Program-made: the position numbers and the translations under genes
Assembly (NCBI RefSeq): GCF_014705655.1
Contig: NZ_JACXIY010000018.1
Location: 1-64,000 of the forward strand
Length of the DNA: 64,000 bases
Direction of reading: 5' to 3'
Source: Paenibacillus arenilitoris
Lineage (GTDB): Bacteria; Bacillota; Bacilli; Paenibacillales; Paenibacillaceae
Shown here: positions 29,880 through 42,195 of the stretch, piece after piece
Numbering within the stretch: position 1 is the stretch's first letter
Layout of the letters: each line of letters opens with the position of its first letter
Notes under the pieces: model-generated
What the model was told of the DNA's origin: nothing
Databases searched by the model: none
The model's input: the letters and a program-made list of their open reading frames with translations, nothing else

Positions 29880-31607
29880 TTATTTCAATTCGAAACGGGA
29901 AATGGCCAGCTCCAGCTTGCTGACGATTTCGGATAAGCGGCTCGCGGACGCCGAAATATTGTCCATATGCGCGAGCTGCTCTTCCGTAGCCGCCGCGACG
30001 CTTTCGGTTTTCTCCAGGTTGACGGCGGCACCCGACGCGGCTTGCTCCATCGAGGCGCTTACCTGCTCGGAGCTTGCCGACATCTGCTGCGTGATCGCCG
30101 AATTTTCGTGCGCCTGCTCGTTCATTTTGACGATGGATGCCGCGATGGCGTTCAGGCTCAGATGGACGTCCTTCACTCTGTCGCCGCCTTTCTCCATTTC
30201 CCTGGCGGTTTGCGCCATATAAGCCGAAGCGCCTTTGATTTCGCCGCGCGTCTCCTCCACGAGCTTATGAATGCCGTCGGCCGATGCGAGGGAGCTAGCC
30301 GCCAGCTTGCGAATTTCGCCGGCCACGACGGCGAAGCCTTTGCCATGCTCGCCCGCCCGTGCCGCTTCGATCGAAGCGTTAAGCGACAGAATGTTCGTCT
30401 GGTTCGAGAAGGACGTAATATTTTCGGCGATGGCGCCGATTTCCTGCGACCGGGATTCCAACGTGGCGATCGTCTCCGAAAGCTTGCCAATGACGGCTTT
30501 CGCCTCGTTCATTTGGTCAATCAATCGGTCCAGCGCCGCTTGCCCTTGACCGGCTTGATGCGATGTCGACATTGATCGTTCGGCGATTTCGCATGTGTTT
30601 AAGGCTATATTTTGAATGCCGATCGCCATCTCCTCAATGACCTTGGACGACTCCTTCGCCCCTCTGGCCTGCACCTCGGAACCGGCGGCTACGTCCTGAA
30701 TTTGCATGGTGACATGACGGGCGGCCGATGCCGATTCCGCTGCGGCCGTCGCCAGCTGAGAGGAGGTTTGGCCGACCTCGCCCGCGCAAGCGGCAATCTC
30801 CGCGATGAGCGCTCTCATATTTTCGATCATCGAATCGACGGAGATCGAAATATGGCCGAGCTCGTCTTTGCCGTATTTCGCATCGGGCTGTACGGTCAAA
30901 TCCCCTTCGGCCACCTTGTTCGTTTTGCCGATGACGCTGCGGACCGTCTTCATGATCAGATGAACGGTCAGGAACACCGCGGCGGCCAGAGCGAGCGAGA
31001 TGACAAGGATCGCAATAAAGGTCGTCGTCCGCGTCTCGTCCATTTGCCGCTTGATTTCCGCCATTTTCAGCTTCGTGTGCGAATCCATGCTGGCTCCGAC
31101 CTCGTCAAGACCCGAACGGCTAATGTCGAAATTATTGTTGATTTGCCTATCCTCGAAGCGGCTAACCCCGTCTGCAGCCGCTTTCGCCGCGGCAACCGTC
31201 CAATTGTCGAAAGTGGACTTGAACTCGGTCAATATTTGCTCGATCGTCCGTTCCGTTTCCCCGTAAGCCAGATGCTGCAGCCCGTTCGTTTCGATCAGCC
31301 GCTTCGCTTCGGCGATGCGTTCATCCGCCTGCTTAATATTAGCCTCGAGCTCCGCTCTGGCCGCATCCGCGTTCGTTTCATCAAGCGTGCCGGATTCCAC
31401 CTTCAAATACTCCTGGAACGCCTGGTACAAATCCCTGTCCGCGTTAAGGATCAAGGAATCGATCGCATTCGTCGTCTCGTAGATTTCCTTCGTCATTTGC
31501 TCGGCGACTTTTCGCTGCTCGCCAAGCAAATAAAAGCCTGAAAACGCGTAAAACGCAAGCGGCACGGCGGCCAATAAAATCATTCTCCAGCGCAAGGATA
31601 GTCTCAT
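29880..31607 (-). CDS. Methyl-accepting chemotaxis protein
   Basis: 575 aa transmembrane receptor. Helix 1 (about 9-29, MILLAAVPLAFYAFSGFYLL) and helix 2 (about 190-212) enclose an extracytoplasmic helical domain; then a HAMP domain (about 213-265, VRSVIGKTNKVAEGDLTVQP) and the signalling domain with the conserved hairpin tip EAARAGEHGKGFAVVAGEIR and KLAASSLASADGIHKLVEET. The ligand domain contains Glu-rich four-helix-type repeats (DRDLYQAFQEYLKVESGTLD). The ATG at 31607 was chosen by alignment to the membrane start; the longer frame has no ribosome binding site. It relays signals to CheA/CheW; no ligand can be predicted. Lies upstream of the ABC operon but behind its own terminator. Confidence 0.93.
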   Translation of the reverse strand: MRLSLRWRMILLAAVPLAFYAFSGFYLLGEQRKVAEQMTKEIYETTNAIDSLILNADRDLYQAFQEYLKVESGTLDETNADAARAELEANIKQADERIAEAKRLIETNGLQHLAYGETERTIEQILTEFKSTFDNWTVAAAKAAADGVSRFEDRQINNNFDISRSGLDEVGASMDSHTKLKMAEIKRQMDETRTTTFIAILVISLALAAAVFLTVHLIMKTVRSVIGKTNKVAEGDLTVQPDAKYGKDELGHISISVDSMIENMRALIAEIAACAGEVGQTSSQLATAAAESASAARHVTMQIQDVAAGSEVQARGAKESSKVIEEMAIGIQNIALNTCEIAERSMSTSHQAGQGQAALDRLIDQMNEAKAVIGKLSETIATLESRSQEIGAIAENITSFSNQTNILSLNASIEAARAGEHGKGFAVVAGEIRKLAASSLASADGIHKLVEETRGEIKGASAYMAQTAREMEKGGDRVKDVHLSLNAIAASIVKMNEQAHENSAITQQMSASSEQVSASMEQAASGAAVNLEKTESVAAATEEQLAHMDNISASASRLSEIVSKLELAISRFELK

Positions 31608-31730
31608 ACTTTCTAATCCGCCCTTCGTATCATTTCGAACCCTACCTATATATCGGGAAAAAATAAGGTTATCGGTACAATTGCAGCGAAAATCTTCAAA
31701 AATAAGTGTCGAATCCGCTATTTCAACCAT

Positions 31731-31766
31731 AAAAAAAGCGCATGCTCCAAACTGGAGCATGCGCCA
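31731..31766 (-). terminator. Terminator of the pyr operon
   Basis: Minus strand GCGCATGCTCCA / TGGAGCATGCGC around a 4-base loop, then seven T's; 22 bases past the pyrE stop. Confidence 0.92.
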
Positions 31767-31787
31767 AGCGGCTAAGGAAACCGAACC

Positions 31788-32435
31788 TTATTTACCGAAC
31801 GACTGCGGATCCTTGCGCCATGCTTGCAGCGCGGCCACGTCGCCCGGCGCTACTTTACCGAGCTCAACCGCCGTTTCGATCAGCGCGCCGTAGCTGGATA
31901 AGGTCGCAAGCGGCATTTGCTCTGCGGCGAATGCCGCCGCCGCCGTCTCGAACTCGTACGTGAAAATCGCGAGCACGGCCAATACCTCGGCGCCCGCCTC
32001 GCGGACGGCCAGCGCCGCTTTCAGGGAGCTGCCTCCCGTCGAAATCAAGTCTTCAATGACAATGACCTTCTGCCCGGGCACAATCCGGCCTTCGATTTGA
32101 TTTTGCTTTCCGTGGCCCTTCGCTTTGTCGCGGATATACGCCATCGGCAAATTCAGCTTCTGGGCGACCCAAGCGGCATGCGGAATGCCCGCCGTCGACG
32201 TTCCCGCGATGACCTCGGCGTCCGGATAGTTCTCGCGGATGATCGCGACAAAGCCTTCCGCCACGAGATCGCGGATGGCCGGGTAAGCCATCGTGAGGCG
32301 ATTATCGCAATAGATCGGCGATTTGATGCCGGATGTCCAAGTGAACGGCTCGTTCGGGCGGAGCGCGACCGCTTCGATTTCAAGCAGGCTCGTCGCGATC
32401 GCTTTCGGCAATTCCGCCAATGTTTGGTTACTCAT
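31788..32435 (-). CDS. pyrE: Orotate phosphoribosyltransferase
   Basis: 215 aa, the B. subtilis length. Joins orotate to PRPP, giving OMP. Seen: N-terminal substrate loop EPFTWTSGIKSPIYCDNRLT, flexible loop MAYIRDKAKGHGKQNQIEG with the catalytic Lys residues, and the PRPP motif VIVIEDLISTGGSSLKAALA. Last gene of the pyr operon; its start overlaps the pyrF end by 8 bases. Confidence 0.98.
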   Translation of the reverse strand: MSNQTLAELPKAIATSLLEIEAVALRPNEPFTWTSGIKSPIYCDNRLTMAYPAIRDLVAEGFVAIIRENYPDAEVIAGTSTAGIPHAAWVAQKLNLPMAYIRDKAKGHGKQNQIEGRIVPGQKVIVIEDLISTGGSSLKAALAVREAGAEVLAVLAIFTYEFETAAAAFAAEQMPLATLSSYGALIETAVELGKVAPGDVAALQAWRKDPQSFGK

Positions 32436-33165
32436 TCGAAATCAGCTCCTCGATAATGGATTCGAGCGCGGCGCGGGGCTCCCGCGCAGCCGTAATCGGA
32501 CGGCCGATAACCATATAGTCCGTCCCTTGCCTAAGCGCTTCTTCCGGCGTCATGATGCGGGATTGATCGTTTACGTCCGACCCGGCCGGTCGAATGCCCG
32601 GCGTCACCGTCCGGAAGGAGGCGCCACACGCGGCCTTGATCGCCGCCACTTCGGACGGGGAGGCGACGACGCCGTCGAGGCCCGCGGCCTTCGTCAGCTT
32701 CGCATACCGGATAACGGCCTCTTCCACCGTTCCCGGAATGCCGATTTGCTCGTTTAGCGTCGTTTGGTTCGTGCTTGTAAGCTGCGTGACCGCGATGACG
32801 GACGGCCTGCCGAGGCCGCCGCCCGCGGTCGCCGAATCGACGCCTTCCAGCGCGGCCTCCAGCATGGCGCTTCCGCCGGCGGCATGGACATTGAACATAT
32901 CGACGCCAAGCTTCGTCACGCTGTTCGCTCCGCCTTTGACGGTATTCGGAATATCATGCATCTTCACATCGAGAAAAACGTAGTAGCCTCTCTTCTTCAA
33001 GCTTTCCACGAAGGAAGGGCCCGCGGCGTAAAACAACTGCATGCCGACCTTCATAAAGCATGGAATGCCTTCCAGCTCGGCGATCAGCCGCTCCGCCGCC
33101 GCAGCGTCCGGATAATCCAGCGCGACCATGATCTTCGCCGCCGCCTGTTCGCTTGTCAGCTTCAT
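32428..33165 (-). CDS. pyrF: Orotidine 5'-phosphate decarboxylase
   Basis: 245 aa. Converts OMP to UMP. The active site is seen as VFLDVKMHDIPNTVKGGANS with the paired Asp/Lys residues, and the phosphate-binding end as TVTPGIRPAGSDVNDQSRIM and DYMVIGRPITAA. I chose the ATG at 33165 (GGAGAGGG upstream). In B. subtilis pyrK and pyrD precede pyrF; here the gene before it is carB, with a 126-base gap holding a large hairpin. Confidence 0.97.
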   Translation of the reverse strand: MKLTSEQAAAKIMVALDYPDAAAAERLIAELEGIPCFMKVGMQLFYAAGPSFVESLKKRGYYVFLDVKMHDIPNTVKGGANSVTKLGVDMFNVHAAGGSAMLEAALEGVDSATAGGGLGRPSVIAVTQLTSTNQTTLNEQIGIPGTVEEAVIRYAKLTKAAGLDGVVASPSEVAAIKAACGASFRTVTPGIRPAGSDVNDQSRIMTPEEALRQGTDYMVIGRPITAAREPRAALESIIEELISNE

Positions 33166-33204
33166 TCGTACCCTCTCCTTTTTCTCCGTCAATTTGCATA
33201 ATAA

Positions 33205-33278
33205 ACGGCCATACGCCGCCGCTTTCCATCCGGGCTGCCAAGATACGGGGCGGATGGAAAGCGGCTGACGCTGGCCGT
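33205..33278. repeat. Large hairpin between carB and pyrF
   Basis: Perfect 15-bp arms (GCCGCTTTCCATCCG at 33218-33232, its complement at 33251-33265) around an 18-base loop, nested in outer 7-bp arms (ACGGCCA / TGGCCGT). On the minus strand it is followed by TTTATT, so it could act as a weak terminator or RNA-stability element inside the pyr operon. It sits exactly where pyrK and pyrD are absent. Confidence 0.75.
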
Positions 33279-33290
33279 GCTATAAAGCTT

Positions 33291-36200
33291 TTACTTCCGC
33301 TGCGCCACCGGCATCGAGCGCGAGGAGAAGTTGATCGTTTCCAGCATGACGAGCAGGGCGCGCACCGTATCCAGCGACGTCATGCAGACGACGCCGTTCT
33401 CGACCGCCTCGCGGCGAATCCGGAAACCGTCACGCTCCGGCGTCTTGCCTTTCGTAAGCGTATTGACCACGAAATGCGCCTGGCCCTCGCGGACGAGATC
33501 GAGAATGTTCGGCGAGCCTTCGCTCAGCTTGTTGACCGTCGTGACATGCAGGCCGGCGGCTTCAAGCGCGGCCGCCGTGCCGCCCGTCGCGATAATTTTG
33601 TAGCCGAGGTTATAGAATCCGCGAAGCAGCTCGGTCGCTTCCGCTTTATCCTTATCGGCCACGGTTGCGATAATCGCCCCGGACGTCGGTATTTTCATTC
33701 CTGCGCCGATCAGCCCTTTGTACAGCGCTTTGGCATATTTCACGTCGCGGCCCATCACTTCGCCCGTCGATTTCATTTCGGGCGTCAGCGTCGGGTCGAC
33801 GCGGCGCAGCTTCGCGAAGGAGAATACCGGCACCTTCACGGATACGTATTCGTCTTCCGGCCACAAGCCGTCCGTGTAGCCGAGCTCGGCGAGCTTTGTG
33901 CCGAGTATCGCTTTCGTCGCCAGGTTCGCCATCGGCAAGTTCGTCACTTTGCTGAGGAACGGAACCGTACGCGACGAACGCGGATTCACTTCGATGACGT
34001 ACGCTTTGTCGTTATGAATGACGAATTGGATATTGACAAGTCCGACGACCTTCAGCGCTTTCGAGATGTTGATCGTAATGTCGACGATTTGCTGCTTGAT
34101 CTCGTCGGATAGCGATTGCGGCGGGTAGACCGCGATCGAGTCGCCGGAGTGTACGCCCGCACGCTCGACATGCTCCATGATGCCCGGAATGAGCACCGTC
34201 TCGCCGTCGCAGATCGCGTCGACCTCGGCTTCCTTGCCCAGCATGTAACGGTCGATCAGAACCGGGTGCTCCGGATTGATCTTAACGGCAACTTCCATAT
34301 AGCCCAGAAGCTCCTCGTCGGAATATACGATTTCCATCGCGCGTCCGCCAAGGACGTAAGACGGGCGAACAAGCACCGGATAGCCGAGTCGCTGCGCCGT
34401 CGTAACCGCCTCGTCGATCGACGTAACCGTGCTGCCTTCCGGCTGCGCGATATTCAGACCTCGAAGCAGCGCTTCGAATTTTTTGCGATCCTCCGCCGTA
34501 TCGATGCTCTCCAGGCTGGAGCCGAGAATGCGGACGCCGGCTTTCGCGAGCGGAGCCGCGAGGTTGATCGCCGTCTGCCCGCCGAACTGCACGATGACGC
34601 CGAGCGGCTTCTCCTGCTCGATGACGTTCATGACGTCCTCGAAGAACAACGGCTCGAAGTACAAGCGGTCGGACGTGCTGAAGTCGGTCGATACCGTCTC
34701 CGGGTTGTTGTTGATGATGACGGCCTCGTAGCCGGCGTTTTGAATCGCCCATACGGCGTGCACCGTCGAATAGTCGAATTCGATGCCTTGGCCGATCCGG
34801 ATCGGGCCGGAGCCGAGCACGAGCACCTTCTGCTTATCCGACTCGACGACTTCGTTCTCCACTTCGTAGGTCGAATAGTAGTAAGGCGTCGACGCTTCGA
34901 ATTCGGCGGCGCAAGTATCGACCATTTTGTAGACGGGTTTCAGGTTGTTCTGCAGGCGGTAGGCGCGCACTTCCTCTTCGGTCGTATGGCTTCCGTTCGG
35001 GAACCCTTCGCGGCGAATTTCCGCGATCGAACGGTCGGAGAAGCCCTTGCGCTTCGCCTCGTACAGCGTGGACGGCGACAACGTCGCTTCGCCGCGAAGG
35101 CGATTCTCGAACGCGACGATCGCTTGCAGCTTGTCGAGGAACCACCAATCGATCTTCGTGATGTCTTGGATATCCTGCAAGTTGTAGCCGCGGCGGAACG
35201 CTTCCGCCACGAGGAACATCCGCTCGTCGTCCGGCTTGGCAAGGCGCGAGCGAAGCATAGCATCATCCAGCGAGGATGCGTCCTTCAAATGAATGCGGTG
35301 CGTGCCGATCTCTAGCGAGCGGACCGCTTTATGAATCGATTCTTCGAACGTCCGGCCGATGGCCATGACTTCGCCCGTCGCTTTCATCTGCGTGCCCAGC
35401 TTGCGATTCGCGTTCACGAACTTGTCGAACGGCCAGCGAGGAATTTTCGATACGATGTAGTCGAGCGTCGGCTCGAAGCAAGCGTACGTTTGTCCCGTAA
35501 CCGGGTTGACGATTTCGTCAAGCGTGTAGCCGATGGCGATTTTGGCCGCCATCTTCGCGATCGGATAGCCGGTTGCTTTGGATGCGAGCGCCGACGAACG
35601 GCTGACGCGCGGATTCACTTCGATGACGTAGTATTGGTAGCTATGCGGGTCCAGCGCGAACTGTACGTTGCAGCCGCCTTCGATGTTCAGCGCGCGGATG
35701 ATCTTAAGCGACGCCGAACGAAGCATTTGGTATTCGCGATCCGACAGCGTCTGGCTAGGCGCCACCACGATGCTGTCGCCGGTATGGACGCCGACCGGGT
35801 CGAAGTTCTCCATGTTGCAGACGACGATACAATTGTCGTTCGCGTCGCGCATCACTTCGTACTCCACTTCCTTCATGCCGGCGATCGACTTCTCGATCAA
35901 GCACTGGCTGATCGGGCTGTAACGGATGCCGGAAGCGACGGTCTCGCGAAGCTCCTCTTCGTTCGCGCAGATGCCGCCGCCCGTGCCGCCGAGCGTGTAA
36001 GCGGGACGCACGATGATCGGGTAGCCGATTTTATGCGCAAAGTCGACCGCATCCTCGACCGTCGTCACGATTTCGCTGTCCGGTACCGGCTGCTCCAGCT
36101 CGCGCATCAACTCGCGGAACAGGTCGCGGTCCTCCGCTTTCTCGATCGCGGTCAGCTGCGTGCCGAGCAGCTTGACTCTCTCGCGTTCCAGCACGCCGGC

Positions 36201-36512
36201 GCGGGCAAGCTCGACCGCCATGTTCAGGCCGGTCTGGCCGCCCAGCGTAGGGAGCAGGCCGTCGGGACGCTCCTGTCGGATGATTTGCGAGACGAAGTCG
36301 AGCGTGATCGGCTCGATGTATACTTTGTCGGCCATGTTCGTATCCGTCATGATCGTTGCCGGATTGCTGTTGATCAGGACGACTTCGTAGCCCTCTTCCT
36401 TAAGCGCTTGGCAAGCCTGCGTGCCGGCGTAGTCGAACTCCGCCGCTTGTCCGATGACGATCGGGCCGGAGCCGATCACGAGAATTTTTTTGAGCGAATT
36501 ATTTTTGAGCAT
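33291..36512 (-). CDS. carB: Carbamoyl-phosphate synthase, large subunit
   Basis: 1073 aa, standard length (also called pyrAB). Builds carbamoyl phosphate from bicarbonate, ATP and ammonia. The duplicated ATP-grasp halves begin [20 protein letters not shown] and [20 protein letters not shown]; each has its ATP-binding loops ([14 protein letters not shown] in the first; [20 protein letters not shown] in the second). The last 140 residues are the MGS-like allosteric domain ([33 protein letters not shown]), where UMP and PRPP act in the Bacillus enzyme. Overlaps carA by 14 bases. Codon usage is uniform with neighbours. Confidence 0.98.
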   Translation of the reverse strand: MLKNNSLKKILVIGSGPIVIGQAAEFDYAGTQACQALKEEGYEVVLINSNPATIMTDTNMADKVYIEPITLDFVSQIIRQERPDGLLPTLGGQTGLNMAVELARAGVLERERVKLLGTQLTAIEKAEDRDLFRELMRELEQPVPDSEIVTTVEDAVDFAHKIGYPIIVRPAYTLGGTGGGICANEEELRETVASGIRYSPISQCLIEKSIAGMKEVEYEVMRDANDNCIVVCNMENFDPVGVHTGDSIVVAPSQTLSDREYQMLRSASLKIIRALNIEGGCNVQFALDPHSYQYYVIEVNPRVSRSSALASKATGYPIAKMAAKIAIGYTLDEIVNPVTGQTYACFEPTLDYIVSKIPRWPFDKFVNANRKLGTQMKATGEVMAIGRTFEESIHKAVRSLEIGTHRIHLKDASSLDDAMLRSRLAKPDDERMFLVAEAFRRGYNLQDIQDITKIDWWFLDKLQAIVAFENRLRGEATLSPSTLYEAKRKGFSDRSIAEIRREGFPNGSHTTEEEVRAYRLQNNLKPVYKMVDTCAAEFEASTPYYYSTYEVENEVVESDKQKVLVLGSGPIRIGQGIEFDYSTVHAVWAIQNAGYEAVIINNNPETVSTDFSTSDRLYFEPLFFEDVMNVIEQEKPLGVIVQFGGQTAINLAAPLAKAGVRILGSSLESIDTAEDRKKFEALLRGLNIAQPEGSTVTSIDEAVTTAQRLGYPVLVRPSYVLGGRAMEIVYSDEELLGYMEVAVKINPEHPVLIDRYMLGKEAEVDAICDGETVLIPGIMEHVERAGVHSGDSIAVYPPQSLSDEIKQQIVDITINISKALKVVGLVNIQFVIHNDKAYVIEVNPRSSRTVPFLSKVTNLPMANLATKAILGTKLAELGYTDGLWPEDEYVSVKVPVFSFAKLRRVDPTLTPEMKSTGEVMGRDVKYAKALYKGLIGAGMKIPTSGAIIATVADKDKAEATELLRGFYNLGYKIIATGGTAAALEAAGLHVTTVNKLSEGSPNILDLVREGQAHFVVNTLTKGKTPERDGFRIRREAVENGVVCMTSLDTVRALLVMLETINFSSRSMPVAQRK

Positions 36513-37644
36513 ACTGAAGCTCTCCTTTCAACGTCTCCGTTAACACGACTTGACGAGGTTTTTGCGGGTTGTTTTTCTTGTGCTCACGGATCATTTGCAG
36601 GAACTCGTCGAACAGGTAGCTCGAATCAAACGGTCCGGGCGCCGCTTCCGGATGGTACTGCACGGAAAAAGCAGGGAACTTGTTATGCTTTAAGCCTTCG
36701 ATCGTACGGTCGTTATTGTTGATGTGCGTAACGGTGAGCGGCGCGTTCGCGACCGATTCCTCAAGCACGGTGTAGCCGTGGTTCTGAGACGTGATGAAGC
36801 AGCGGTTCGTCGCGAGCTCCTTCACCGGATGGTTGCCGCCGCGGTGGCCGAATTTCAGCTTCGTCGTGTCCGCTCCGCATGCGAGGGCGAACAGCTGATG
36901 GCCGAGACAGATGCCGAAAATCGGATACTCGCCGAGCAGCTCGGCAATCATTTTGACTGCGTACGGCACGTCCTTCGGATCCCCCGGCCCGTTCGACAAT
37001 TGAATGCCGTCCGGCGCCAGGCGGCGGATTTCGTCGGCCGTCGTGTCGTGAGGTACGACGACGACGTCGCAGCCGCGCTTCGTCAGCTCGCGCAGAATGC
37101 CGCTCTTCGCGCCGAAGTCGACCAGGACGATCCGCTCGCCTTGGCCCGGACTCGAGAACAGATGGGGCGTGGACGTGCGGGCGACCTGATCGTTCATCAG
37201 CTTCGAAGCGTTAAGACGTTCCGCCAGCTCTTCGACGCGCTCGTTGCCCGTCGTGATGAGGCCCTTCATCGTGCCGTAATGACGAAGCTTGCGGGTCAGC
37301 ATTCTCGTATCGATGTCGCTGATGCCCGGAATGCCGTATTCCTTCAGAAGTCGGCCGAGCGAGTATTGCGCCCGCCAGTTGCTTGGCACTTCTTCGTGTC
37401 TGCGGACGGCGAAGCCGTGAATGTAAGGGCGGACCGCTTCGAAATCGTCGCGGGTAATACCGTAATTGCCGATCAGCGGATACGTCATCGTGACGATCTG
37501 GCCGCAGTAGGACGGATCGGACAATACTTCCTGGTAGCCCGTAATGCCTGTATTAAAAACAACCTCGCCCGTCGTTTGCGCCTCGGCGCCGAACGAGATG
37601 CCCGTGAACAACGTACCGTCTTCCAACAATAATCTTGCTTGCAT
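36499..37644 (-). CDS. carA: Carbamoyl-phosphate synthase, small (glutaminase) subunit
   Basis: 381 aa (also pyrAA). Supplies ammonia from glutamine to CarB. N-terminal domain [20 protein letters not shown] is the CarA-specific part; the class I amidotransferase domain has the nucleophile in [17 protein letters not shown] and the catalytic His-Glu in [15 protein letters not shown] chose the ATG at 37644 with GAGGAG 8 bases upstream; a GTG at 37653 is in frame but lies too close to that site. Confidence 0.97.
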   Translation of the reverse strand: MQARLLLEDGTLFTGISFGAEAQTTGEVVFNTGITGYQEVLSDPSYCGQIVTMTYPLIGNYGITRDDFEAVRPYIHGFAVRRHEEVPSNWRAQYSLGRLLKEYGIPGISDIDTRMLTRKLRHYGTMKGLITTGNERVEELAERLNASKLMNDQVARTSTPHLFSSPGQGERIVLVDFGAKSGILRELTKRGCDVVVVPHDTTADEIRRLAPDGIQLSNGPGDPKDVPYAVKMIAELLGEYPIFGICLGHQLFALACGADTTKLKFGHRGGNHPVKELATNRCFITSQNHGYTVLEESVANAPLTVTHINNNDRTIEGLKHNKFPAFSVQYHPEAAPGPFDSSYLFDEFLQMIREHKKNNPQKPRQVVLTETLKGELQYAQK

Positions 37645-37700
37645 CCGTATCACTCCTCAGGTGTTGATATTTCCCCGTATGGCTAATGTAAGTATCGTCG

Positions 37701-38990
37701 TTATTGTTCGGACCAAACGACCTTGCCGTTCACGATCGTCGAGACCGGCCAACCGCTTAGCTTCCAGCCGCCGAACGGCGTATTGCCGCTCTTCGAAGCG
37801 AAGGAGCTCGGGTCGACCGCACGTTCGCTCTCCAGGTCGACGATCGTCAGATCGGCCGGTGCGCCTTGTGCAAGGCGGCCTTCGTGCAGGCGGAACACGC
37901 GTGCCGGATCCGAAGTCATGCGCTTCAGCAGGAAGCCCAGCGTCCACTTGCCGGTCCGTACGAACTTCGTGTAGAGAAGCGGGAACGCCGTCTCGAAGCC
38001 GACGATGCCGAACGGCGCAAGCTGCACGCCGCGCGCCTTCTCTTCCGCGCTGTGAGGGGCGTGGTCGGTGACGATCATGTCGATCGTGCCGTCCTCCAGC
38101 GCTTCGATGACCGCCTTGACGTCGCGCGGAGTGCGCAGCGGAGGATTCATCTTCCAGTTGGCGTCGTCCAGCCCCGGAATGTCTTCGTCCGAGAGAACCA
38201 GGTGATGCGGGCACACTTCCGCGGTTACCCGCACGCCGATCTGCTTCGCCAGCCGAATGAACCGGACCGATTGCTCCGTGCTCACGTGGCAGACGTGGTA
38301 GTGCGCGCCCGTCGCTTCGGCCAGAAGCACATCGCGTCCGACATGGATCGCTTCCGACTCGTTCGGGATGCCCTTTATGCCGTGTTTGCGGGAAAATTCG
38401 CCTTCCGACGCCCACGCTCCCTCGACAAGCGAATCGTCCTCGCAATGCGCGATGATCGGCATATCCATCGACGTCGCAAGCGCCATCGCGTTTTTCATCA
38501 TTTGCGCGTTCTGCACGCCGACGCCGTCGTCCGTAAACCCGATGGCTCCTGCTTCCTTCAGCGCGGCAAAATCCGTCAGCTCGCGGCCGAGCTCGTTTTT
38601 GGTGATGGCCGCGTAAGGCAGCACTTTCACGATGCCGACCTGTTCGGCTTTGTTCAAAATGTACCGCACAGTATCCGGCGTATCCGTAACCGGGCGCGTA
38701 TTCGGCATGCAGGCGATCGTCGTAAAGCCGCCCTTGGCAGCTGATCGAGTGCCTGTCGCGATATCTTCCTTATGTTCGAAGCCAGGGTCCCTTAAATGGA
38801 CGTGCATATCGATAAAACCCGCGGATACAAGCTTGCCCCCCGCGTCGATAACCTCCGCGCCACCCGTATCCGGCGCCAAAGCGCCGTCAACGATTTGTTC
38901 GATGACGCCGTTCTCGACGCGGATATGCTTGCTCTCCAGCTTTCCGGCCGATTCGCTCCATACGTTGCCGTTTATGATCCATAATGACAT
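37701..38990 (-). CDS. pyrC: Dihydroorotase
   Basis: 429 aa, class I (B. subtilis PyrC is 428 aa). Closes carbamoyl aspartate to dihydroorotate. Zinc ligands in GFIDMHVHLRDPGFEHKEDI (HxH), IAHCEDDSLVEG, HYHVCHVSTEQSV, and the catalytic Asp in MIVTDHAPHSAEEK. The ATG at 38990 has GGAGGG upstream, about 11 bases away. Confidence 0.97.
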   Translation of the reverse strand: MSLWIINGNVWSESAGKLESKHIRVENGVIEQIVDGALAPDTGGAEVIDAGGKLVSAGFIDMHVHLRDPGFEHKEDIATGTRSAAKGGFTTIACMPNTRPVTDTPDTVRYILNKAEQVGIVKVLPYAAITKNELGRELTDFAALKEAGAIGFTDDGVGVQNAQMMKNAMALATSMDMPIIAHCEDDSLVEGAWASEGEFSRKHGIKGIPNESEAIHVGRDVLLAEATGAHYHVCHVSTEQSVRFIRLAKQIGVRVTAEVCPHHLVLSDEDIPGLDDANWKMNPPLRTPRDVKAVIEALEDGTIDMIVTDHAPHSAEEKARGVQLAPFGIVGFETAFPLLYTKFVRTGKWTLGFLLKRMTSDPARVFRLHEGRLAQGAPADLTIVDLESERAVDPSSFASKSGNTPFGGWKLSGWPVSTIVNGKVVWSEQ

Positions 38991-39032
38991 TGTTTGTTCA
39001 CCCTCCGGAATTATTCGCATTTTAGCCAATTA

Positions 39033-40714
<1,682 letters not shown>

Positions 40715-40744
40715 GAGTTAAAGGTACTGCTGTTTATCAAATGA

Positions 40745-40773
40745 ATTATCCCACGTTCGACAAAACTTGTCAA
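40745..40773 (-). promoter_or_regulatory. Promoter of the pyr operon
   Basis: TTGACA (40768-40773 complement) and GATAAT (40745-40750 complement) with a 17-base spacer: a near-consensus vegetative promoter, about 35 bases before the PyrR-binding segment. Confidence 0.9.
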
Positions 40774-40846
40774 GCGCAAACGACGATGTCTGCCTATGCC
40801 TTAGTGTGGATCAATCCGGAACAGCTATGCAAGGATAGCGATGGTT

Positions 40847-42082
40847 CTACAGGCTGAGCTTGCGGATCCGCTCGACGGCCTTTTCCGTATTCTCGCGGCT
40901 GCCGAAAGCCGTCAGGCGGAAGTAGCCTTGGCCGCTTTGGCCGAAGCCTACTCCCGGCGTGCCGACGATGTTCGCCTCGGACAGCAGCTTGTCGAAGAAC
41001 GTCCAGGAGTCCATGCCGTTTGGCGTCTTCAGCCAGATGTACGGAGCGTTGACGCCGCCGTATACTTCAAGCCCGATCGAAGCCAGTCCGTCGCGGATGA
41101 TCGCCGCGTTCGTCATGTAGTAGTCGACGAGCTCTTTGATTTGCTTCTTGCCTTCTTCCGAATAGATCGCGGCTGCGCCGCGCTGGGTCACGTACGACAC
41201 CCCGTTGAACTTCGTCGTGTGGCGGCGGTTCCACAGGTCGTTGATCAGCACTTCGTTGCCGGACGCGTCGAAGCCCTTCAACTCGCGCGGCACGACGGTG
41301 TACGCGCAGCGCACGCCCGTGAAGCCGGCCGTCTTGGAGAAGCTGCGGAATTCGATGGCGACTTCGCGGGCGCCTTCGATTTCGTAGATGCTGTGCGGCA
41401 CGTCCGCTTCCTGAATGAACGCCTCGTAAGCCGAATCGTACAAAATAATGCAGTTGTTCGCTTTCGCGTAGTCGACCCAAACCTTCAATTCTTCCTTCGT
41501 CAGCGTCATGCCCGTCGGATTGTTCGGGTAGCACAGGTAAATAATGTCGACTTTGCGGTCGGGCAAGCTCGGCTTGAAGTTATTTTCCGACGTGCATTCG
41601 AGGTAAGCGATGTTCTCGTAGCGTTTGGTTTCCTGGCTGTACTTGCCCGAGCGGCCGGCCATGACGTTCGTATCGACATAAACCGGATAGACGGGGTCTT
41701 GCACGGCTACGACGCTGTTCTCGCTGAAAATTTCCTGGATGTTGCCGACGTCGCATTTGGAACCGTCGCTGACGAACACTTCGTTCGTAGCGATGTCGAT
41801 GCCGCGCGCTTTGTAATCATTTTCGATGATCGCGTTAATTAAGAAATCATAGCCCTGCTCCGGACCGTAACCGCGGAACGATCCCGGGGAAGCCAGCTCG
41901 TCCACGGCGGCGTGCATGGCTTTCAGTACGGCTTCCGGCAATCCGCGCGTCACGTCGCCGATGCCGAGGCTAATAATTTCGGCGTTCGGATTTTCTTGGA
42001 TGAATTTCGTGCGGCGCTTCGCGATTTCCGAGAAGAGATAGCTGCCCTGCAGCTCTAAATAATTTTGATTAATAGCTGTCAT
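40847..42082 (-). CDS. dapL: LL-diaminopimelate aminotransferase
   Basis: 411 aa, fold type I PLP enzyme converting tetrahydrodipicolinate directly to LL-diaminopimelate, for lysine and cell-wall synthesis. DapL signatures: [73 protein letters not shown], and the PLP lysine in [21 protein letters not shown] chose the ATG at 42082 (AGGTGA upstream). It lies between ylyB and pyrR, where B. subtilis has nothing; B. subtilis itself uses the acetylated DAP route. Confidence 0.95.
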   Translation of the reverse strand: MTAINQNYLELQGSYLFSEIAKRRTKFIQENPNAEIISLGIGDVTRGLPEAVLKAMHAAVDELASPGSFRGYGPEQGYDFLINAIIENDYKARGIDIATNEVFVSDGSKCDVGNIQEIFSENSVVAVQDPVYPVYVDTNVMAGRSGKYSQETKRYENIAYLECTSENNFKPSLPDRKVDIIYLCYPNNPTGMTLTKEELKVWVDYAKANNCIILYDSAYEAFIQEADVPHSIYEIEGAREVAIEFRSFSKTAGFTGVRCAYTVVPRELKGFDASGNEVLINDLWNRRHTTKFNGVSYVTQRGAAAIYSEEGKKQIKELVDYYMTNAAIIRDGLASIGLEVYGGVNAPYIWLKTPNGMDSWTFFDKLLSEANIVGTPGVGFGQSGQGYFRLTAFGSRENTEKAVERIRKLSL

Positions 42083-42195
42083 AGCTCTTGTCACCTGTCC
42101 TTATTTCAACATATTTCTGTCGTTTACGTTAAGAATATCGCACTTCGTGTCCCGAAATAATGAAGGAAGTGGCGAAAAGTTTGCACTTTTTTATA

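Noticed and set aside
34116..36722. Two long open frames (399 and 463 codons) on the plus strand
   Set aside because: They are antisense shadows of carB; compositions are Arg/Asp/Val-rich with no domain and no ribosome binding site.
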